Assembly: GCA_030248215.1 (NCBI GenBank)
Contig: JASANG010001013.1
Coordinates: 496,001-560,000, forward strand
Direction of reading: 5' to 3'
DNA from: Enoplolaimus lenunculus
Taxonomy: Eukaryota; Nematoda; Enoplea; Enoplida; Thoracostomopsidae
Length of the DNA: 64,000 nt
Of this stretch, positions 36,201 through 45,200 are shown in pieces. The position numbers and the translations under genes are program-made. The notes beneath the pieces were generated by a model, which ran no database searches, was not told the origin of the DNA, and worked only from the letters and a program-made list of their open reading frames with translations. The first letter of the stretch is position 1, and each line of letters starts with the position of its first letter.

Positions 36201-39200
36201 CAACTATTTAATTGTCATAAGTAGAGATGTGTGGGTATCACGATTTTCGTCGTGCTCCATAAAATTTATTTCCCAAAAATTCGGAAAATTTTAGGCAAAA
36301 ATAGCAATCATGGTAAACAGTGCCGGAGCCGGCGGCGGGGGGTCCCTCAAATTCCAGGGTGGGGGGGCACCAAACTCGCGAGTGAAGCGAGCGAGAAGTC
36401 AGACGCATTTTAAAGCTTAAACGGTTTTTGCTTCAACCGGTTAGGCTGGGTGTCCCTTTAGGGGTGGGGCCCCTAAATGGGGGGTGTAGGGTGGCTGCCC
36501 CGGCCCTGATGGTAAATGGCAGATAACTAACTGGTCGTGATTTTAGGTTCCAATTTACCGAAGGTCCAATATTTTATCGCCAATTCCGCATTACCACATT
36601 GAGTCCTGATTCAAGACCTTTATTCTAGGGACGCCCCACCACGATAGCCATTCGTACAGGTGGCTAATTGCGGTGACAGGATGGCGTTGCATGTTGCTAA
36701 TTTACTTAGACTACTCTTGTATTCGCGGTCCACGTAATGTTCAGGGACGTAACGTTTTCCTGCGTGACTGCAATAGAGTAAGCTTAAGCTTTAGACTTAA
36801 TTTTTTTGCTTATATACGTTTAGGCTTAGGCATAGGCTTAGGCTTAGGTATAGACAGGTTTAGGTTCAGGTATAGGTTCATGCTTAGGCTTAGGTATAGG
36901 CTTGCCCTGCTTTGGCTCATGCTAAGGTATAAGCGTAGTGTGTACCCTGCTAAGGCTTAGGGTTACGCTTAAGCTTAATCTTAGGAATATGTTTACACTA
37001 CTGTTACGGCACTATTCTATACATTATTCATAATGCCTAAAATCAATGATAAATTGATTATTTAATACAGACTGTTTATATAATTTGTGGCTAAAACGTA
37101 ACTGATTAGCTAAGAAAAACGAAGGTATTCGTTCTTTTACATTTAATTAAAATTCAACTCAAAATAAGTTGATATAACCCAAATATGCCAAAGTTCTGGT
37201 ACCTCAAACCAAAATCACTGTAATGTATTTTTTTGTTCAAAAATAACCATATAATACAGTGTTACGTTAGTATTATTTCAACCATATATTAACCAAACTA
37301 AACTAACGGTGTCTAAATCTGATTTTCCAGTCTAAATATTATAAGCTTATATAAAAGCTTGTAGCGGTAATTGGTGCAATTTCGTTTCATTCAAATTTTT
37401 TAATTTTTAGTTCGCATGATAACTAAAACAATTGCAATCTTGGCCAATATTCTCAAATGTGTGTAGCATCTATCATTAGCTTGTGATCGGCGTTATAGTT
37501 TTCGAATTGGCCAATAGGAAGAATTGAAATTCGGCACAGAGTTCGTTTCTACGATACCACTGTGCCAATTTTGAAATCCGCAATGTCGTGACAGTTCGTC
37601 ACAGTTTGGTAACTTATCGCTAACTGGTAATAGGCGCTATACGCATTTGAAAATATGGGCCCAGGTACGGTTCGGTCAGTGATTTGGCACGTTTACTAAC
37701 AAGTATTACTTAATTTTCTATATACTGGGGAACACTTAACCTACTTGTATTTTTTCGCGAGGTTCATTACTGTTGTGGCTAAGACTGTCAGCTGGTGTTG
37801 ATGGTATATTCTTATAAAAATATTAATTTGATTGAAGACCAAACTTACCCCCAACCTCTGATTATTAAAGATTTTGCTTAGGCAGAAGCTTAGACTTAAG
37901 CTAAAACTTGAGCTAATCTTCAGCTTCAGCCAATCTTAGTTCGAGCTTTGTTTGAGGATTGATCAGACATTAATGTACCCACTAGTTTCAGATAAGCTGC
38001 TTCGGTCTGGTTGATACCTTAAGGTGGGTTCCTCCTGAAAGGCGATGGGGGCCTTAAAATCCGGCATCTACTTTTCCCGTTTATGTATTACTAAAACCTG
38101 TAAGACACTTTTAAGCTTCTTACTGTAAATAGATTAGCATTTTTCAGCTTAATGGAGCTAACCCGAACAAGTACAAGCCAATCAGTTATTACTAACATAT
38201 AATCCAATGGTAATTGTTTATAAGGGGTCTGGCCGCGGAGAAATGGGGACACTATGTGCCTCAGAGGCTGTGGGACTTAAGGCTTAGGATTACTGTCACG
38301 ATTTGGCTTAGTAGCCAGGAATTATATTCAACAAGGTCCAACAAATTGATACTTGTTTAGTTTCCATTCCGCCATTCTGGTGTTAATTCGACGGATGTTG
38401 CAAGTACGCCCAAGAGTGATAATATAATTACAATATCATATGCTTAAGCTTAGGCTTAGGCTCAGATTTAAGCTTAGGCTTAGGTTTAGGTTTAGGCTTG
38501 TTATATATGGGACTAAACATATTACGTAGGGGAAACAAACGAGCACCAAAATATCTTGGCAAACGAAAGGATAATTTACTGGTTAACCTTGTGATGAAAT
38601 AAATTGGTATACAATCCATCAGGGTATAACTGGAGATGAAATATACGACAGCCGGAACCGTACCGGAAGTCAACAAAATTCGCCGGACCCGGAAGTAATG
38701 CCTCAGATGAGGCGAAATTAGGTAATTTATATGATGTTTAGTTTACAAATTTTAGCTAATTTCTGTAACGAAATCGTATTAAATGTTTTTTGTTTTATGC
38801 CAATTTTTTGCGCGAATTCTACGGCAATTTTGTCATCAAAAACCGTACCAAAAGTAAAAACGAAACATATCAAATAAATAAATTCTGTAAAACAATGCAA
38901 AATTTCACTACCGAAATTGCTGGCACTTCCGGAAGTCAATCTACCATAGGCCAAAGACTGAGTTTGATTGTGTGCCGAATCCGGAGTCGGAGGCAGACCA
39001 CCGGTTGTATCTTGCAATTCATAATAGTTGAGGTATTAAAAAGGCTCCAATGAACATCGACTGTTGGGCCCAAGTTACTTTTAGGACCGTCCCGGTTTCT
39101 GATGGGTCTGTAAAAGAGTAGGCTTTCATTTTAGACTACATTTTTTTGCTTAGGCTTAGGCTTATGCTTTTGGTTAGGCTTAGGCTTAGGCTTAGGCTTA

Positions 39201-42200
39201 GGCTTAGGCTTAGGCTTAGGCTTATGCTTTTGCTTAGGCTTAGGCTTAGGCTTATGCTTTTGGTTACGCTTAGGCTTAGGCTTATGCTTAGGCTTAGGCT
39301 TTTGCTTAGGCTTAGGCTTAGGCTTATGCTTTTGCTTAGGCTTAGGCTTAGGCTTAGGCTTATGCTTAGGCTTAGGAATACGCTTTTGCAACGTTTTGGC
39401 TTAGGCTCAGGCTTAGGAATGCGCTTAACCTCCTACTGTTGCGGCCCTAAAAGTAACATTGACCGACCTTTGTATAGTTATTTTTAGTTTAATAGTCTAC
39501 ATTTATTATAGTTGTATTTTTTAGTTCGTTTTTTTGAGTAGTTGTCTAAAACCCCTATTTTAGATACTAACACTGGCGTTCGGCCGCCTTCAAAACAACA
39601 ACAACCACAACGCTCAACGTCAACGACCCCTGATCCTTGTACAGATTTACGCGACGATTGCGAGTATTATCAGAGCCGGCAACTCTGCTATTCAGTTGAA
39701 CTGTATTGCGCTCGTACTTGTGAAACTTGTCAGAAACAACACAAAACATAAATTTTAGCCAATCGTTTAGTGATCATACACGTGCAAGTTTTTGCAACTG
39801 CAATCTTTTACGCCTGCAAACTGGGCCAGAATCACGTCATAGGCTTAGGCTTATGTTTAGGGTTCGTTTCTGTTTAAGCGCCGGTTGACGAACGGCACCG
39901 TAACGGATGGCGCTGGACGTCATCAAAAGTATAGCGTTACCCTATGTCATAACAGAGCTGCGAGCATTAGAATTTGGTTAAGGCTTAGGTTTAGGTTTAC
40001 ATCTTTATCTATGTCATGGCCAGATTCGATTCATTATATAATTTCACCGTTTATTTAAAACCGTAAACCAATGTTGAAATCGTCAAATAACAAAAACAAT
40101 TTATCCTTTTGTGATTCGCAATAATATTATGAGACCATGCGAAAAATTATTCTACGGTATTTTTCACACATTTAAAGTGGTTTAAAGGATATACACACTT
40201 TATTCCGACATATTCAACCTGCCATGATGTCTGTATAAGAATGTCCAGTTATGTGGACAACAGCCCTGTATGACCCAGAACGAAGACACGGGTAATTTAT
40301 TGTATTGACTCGACATATACAATCTACACCAACAGGAGCAGTTAGAAAGTAAACAAACGCAATATAACCGTAAACACGAAACATACTCAGTTGTAGTGAT
40401 TTTAGTTGAAATTTGAACAAATGGCCAATTTATAATGCAAATAAGTAAAACTACAGCTGTCATTTCCTGATTAATTAAGTAAATATTAACCTAAAAATTT
40501 TGTGTTTGCTTAAAATTAAAGTAAAACTTTGGTAAGCACCATAGTAAAACTGAAACCGACACTTAATTCGGCAACAGTTTTACTTAATTTTAACCCTCTC
40601 ACTCAAAGAGTATACTATGAGCAACTAAATACAATAATATACGAACAATATACACACTGTGAGCATTGTTTAACAATTGTAACATATATGCGCAGAGCAA
40701 AATCTTCACAAGACGACAGAGCCCTCTCGGGCTCGAGAGTCAAGCTCCTATAGCTCAGTGGTTATCGTAAACGCCTCCAACCCGTGAGACTCGGGTTCGA
40801 ATCTTACCGTGAAATTACGTCTCAATTGAAATTGAAAATATTCATATGAGAAAGGGTTAAGTATATTTTAGTGAGCAATTTCTAGATTTCTTCATGGGTC
40901 GTTTTAGCTGTCGTAAACAGCGATTGGTTCTGGAGACGGTCCCGTTTTGGGGACACGTTGCATAAACGTACCACATCTATGCAGTCATATGTATGAACCA
41001 ATATATGTGCTTAAAGTATTCTTTCATTAATTTTTTAGTATATTCCTTATATATTTAGTTGTATACATTTGTTTGCAGTTGCCAAAACTTGCATATTATG
41101 CGCTTACCTCTGACTTGACCATGTTGAATATAAATCTCTAATGCCGGATATAGCCTGCCTTCTTAATATTTGATCCTGAAACTTAGAAAATATATTTAGG
41201 CCCGCTGAAAAACCAGACCTACACTGCCGATGGCTTAGGTTTAGGCTTAAACTTTATTAGGCTTGGGCTAAAATGATAAATCTTTCTCAATTGCGAGCAG
41301 TTATAATTTGGTTCGCACAATTCAATTAAGAATCCTAGCATCCCAAATGTGAATCCTGCAATCGTAAGAATCTTAGCATCCCAAATGTGAATCTTGCGAT
41401 CGTAAGAATCTTAGCATCCCAAATGTGAATCTTGCAATCGTAAGAATCCTAGCATCCCAAATGTGAATCTTGCAATCGTAAGAATCCTAGCATCCCAAAT
41501 GTGAATCTTGCAATCGTAAGAATCCTAGCATCCCAAATGTGAATCTTGCAATCGTAAAAATCCTAGCATCTCAAATGTGAATCTTGCAATCGTAAGAATC
41601 CTAGCATCCCAAATGTGAATCTTGCAATCGTAAGAATCCTAGCATCCCAAATGTGAATCTTGCAATCGTAAGAATCCTAGCATCCCAAATGTGAATCTTG
41701 CAATCGTAAGAATCCTAGCATCCCAAATGTGAATCTTGCAATCGTAAAAATCCTAGCATCTCAAATGTGAATCTTGCAATCGTAAGAATCCTAGCATCCC
41801 AAATGTGAATCTTGCAATCGTAAGAATCTTAGCATCCCAAGTGTGAATCTTGCAATCGTAAAAATCCTAGCATCTCAAATGTGAATCTTGCAATCGTAAG
41901 AATCCTAGCATCCCAAATGTGAATCTTGCAATCGTAAGAATCCTAGCATCCCAAATGTGAATCTTGCAATCGTAAGAATCCTAGCATCCCAAATGTGAAT
42001 CTTGCAATCGTAAGAATCCTAGCATCCCAAATGTGAATCTTGCAATCGTAAAAATCCTAGCATCTCAAATGTGAATCTTGCAATCGTAAGAATCCTAGCA
42101 TCCCAAATGTGAATCTTGCAATCGTAAAAATCCTAGCATCTCAAATGTGAATCTTGCAATCGTAAGAATCCTAGCATCCCAAATGTGAATCTTGCAATAG

Positions 42201-45200
42201 TAAGAATCCTAGCATCCCAAATGTGAATCTTGCAATCGTAAGAATCCTAGCATCCCAAATGTGAATCTTGCAATCGTAAGAATCCTAGCATCCCAAATGT
42301 GAATCTTGCAATCGTAAGAATCCTAGCATCCCAAATGTTAATCTTGCAATCGTAAGAATCCTAGCATCCCAAATGTGAATCTTGCAATCGTAAGAATCCT
42401 AGCATCCCAAATGTGAATCTTGCAATCGTAAGAATCCTAGCATCCCAAATGTGAATCTTGCAATCGTAAGAATCTTAGCATCCCAAATGTGAATCTTGCA
42501 ATCGTAAGAATCTTAGCATCTCAAATGTGAACCTAACAATGGATTTGCATATTGAAATATTGTTCAGAATAAGCATTCGGTTTAAACTCTGCTCGGCAGA
42601 ACTACAGGTATTCATACAAACGACCCAGAACTTTCTGGGGTGCAAACGGGTTTTAAACAAACAACGGGGGTACTTAGCACTGGCTTAGGGTCCATATGGG
42701 TTGTTATGCCCTCCTTCCTCAAACGGGGTTAGGAATGAGGCTGTTCTATGTTTTCGTTATGCACTTTTAATATCTTTTAGGCTATTTTTGCTTTGTATCG
42801 TAGTTAAATCTCTTAGCTGGAATTTAAGGGTGACGGTATGATGGGAGATTATTTATGTGCCTTCGAATAGAGCCTTATGCATGCGTTGTTTATGAGCCAA
42901 TGATTGATGAAGGACGTACCCGTGTATAACTCCCAGCTTATTTCTAAACCTAAGCCTAAGCCTCGACGTACGAATGTTACTAAGACTAAGCAAAAAAATT
43001 AGGCAAAAGCTTAAGCTTATTAAGTTCCTCCGAAAATGGTCAAGTAATTATGTATACATGGGCCCGTATGTCTATGCTGAACGTGGAGATTGAATTTGAA
43101 AATTCAACGTTATTTAAAACGAACGATGACGTTGATTTTTTTAAAATTCTAATCGTCATCAAAAATGATCACACTGTAAATACGAATGAGTTGATTTCTG
43201 AATTAATATCAGTAAACATTAACTCAGTCTGAGTTGAGTTGATTCTCACTCTGAGTCTAATTGCATCTGGGTGAGTTGATTAATTAACTCAGAATGAATG
43301 GAATCAACTCAAAGTTCTGAGTTATGATAGTCCTAAATGAGATTGAATGATTCAACTCATTCTGAGTTTAAATCAACTCACTGAAATTTACAGTGCAGTT
43401 GCTATTCTACTGGATTTCTAATGTTCGTTTAAACCAAATTTCACTTCGGCAGATATCCCTTATATTTCTCCTCTTGAATACGGCTCTGATAAACGTAGCT
43501 GTTGTGAAACATTGACGGGTTTAATAGTTTTTTGAAATATTTAGCATTGAAACTAACCATAAATTCAACAACAGTGTCAATTTTAGTGAGTTGATTTTAA
43601 CTCAAATTACGATGAATCACTCAATCTGGGTTAGGACTATCAGAACTCAAAATTTTCAGTTGATTCAGAATCGTTCTGAGCTAATTAATGAAATTCAACC
43701 AGAGTCAACTCAGAGTGAGAATCAGCTCAGCTCAGTATAAGTTAACGTTTACTAATTTTAATTCAGAAATAACTAACTCGCTAGCTGAATTGATTAATCA
43801 ACTCATTGGAATTTACCGTGAAAACATCACTTGCTAGAAAAAATTGTTCAAAGAATAAATTTTGTGCCAGGAGTTAGATCTTTCAGCCCCCCGACCCCCT
43901 TGAACGACAATCATGTGAAAAGTATCGTTTCTAACTGCAGTGTAACCGCAATATTTGCATTTACTAGTCAATTATTATATATACTTTATTTTTGTGTTTA
44001 TATGTTATTATATTATTATTTTTAATATATTCTATTCTAACTTATAGAGATCTTTGCTAGACGTATCGAACTTTTATATGCAGGTATTCTCAACTGTGCA
44101 TAGCACCTATCATTAGTTGGTAATAGGTTCGGCGGTATTTTTTTATTTGAATTATTTGTCCTAAAATTTAGCTCATTTTAGAGATTAGGCTTGTTCTCAA
44201 ATACAATCGGAGCCTGCCTATGTATAGAACAGGGCCGGATCGTTTTCCGGAGGGGCTATAAATAGAGTCAGTTTAAGCTTTAGACTAATTTTTTAGCTTA
44301 GGTTAGGCTTAGGCTTAGGAATATGCTCATCCATACGCTTAGGCTTAGGCTTAGGCTTAGGAATATGCTTATACTACTGTTCCGGCCCTGTTCTATACAT
44401 AGGCCATCTGAGCCTATAAATTTTGAAATTTAGCGTGCAACATGATACTGGTTCACGCTGTTATTAGTCTTAATTGTACTACAATTACAATTGTTGCCGT
44501 TCGCTTGTTTGAAAACCTCTGCTAAAACTTTATTCACACGTGCAAATTTTTGCAGCGACAACTTGCAAAACCTCGCAGCGATGTCAGTTTTGGTACTGTG
44601 ACAATAGGCGTTATACACATTTCAGAATATAGCACATAATGTATAGTTGGGTCAAACTTGACACACTGAGCATTAAAATATATCAAAAAATTACAATAAT
44701 AAAACAAAATATGAAAATCTTGCTGCAATTTTTGCTTAAAATTACTTTACGATAAATTTTCGAATTACAATGTTAACGATTTTCTAAGCTAAAACACCCT
44801 TAACCTGCTACCCGCGAGGCTTTCAAATTATGGTCAAAAAATGTTTGCCTTTAATTGTGCAAAATTAAGTCTCGGAACTGAAACAGAACGTTTTGAAAAA
44901 ATTACCTGACGGAAGCAGGGTAACCGCAGGGTTCATCCAGTTGTTATTGACTAAATCGACATTCACGTTACAACCAGAGCAGGCGGGTTACGGTTTGTCC
45001 CATGTTGATTCGAAGTCGACGTTAAAATTCGAGCACTCATATCGTTTGAACAGACAAAACTCGAGTGTCATATGACATCTACTTACAAACCACGACTCTC
45101 AGAAGATCAATGTGTACAAGAATCGGTATGTGACGTGATACTAAGGAACACTTATGTGAATATCATACGATATTCCAAAATCACAACGAATGCCGCATGA

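Noticed and set aside
39131-39487. Long Lys-Pro or Leu-Arg repeat reading frames, here and in other TTAGGC elements
   Set aside because: They are the translation of the hexamer repeat in an open frame; no start context, splice logic or domain.
40741-40810. Functional tRNA gene
   Set aside because: Boxes A and B are present but the arms do not pair as a full cloverleaf by eye, and the unit recurs inside a 270-bp dispersed element.
41329-42538. CRISPR array
   Set aside because: The units follow without spacers and the sequence is from an animal.
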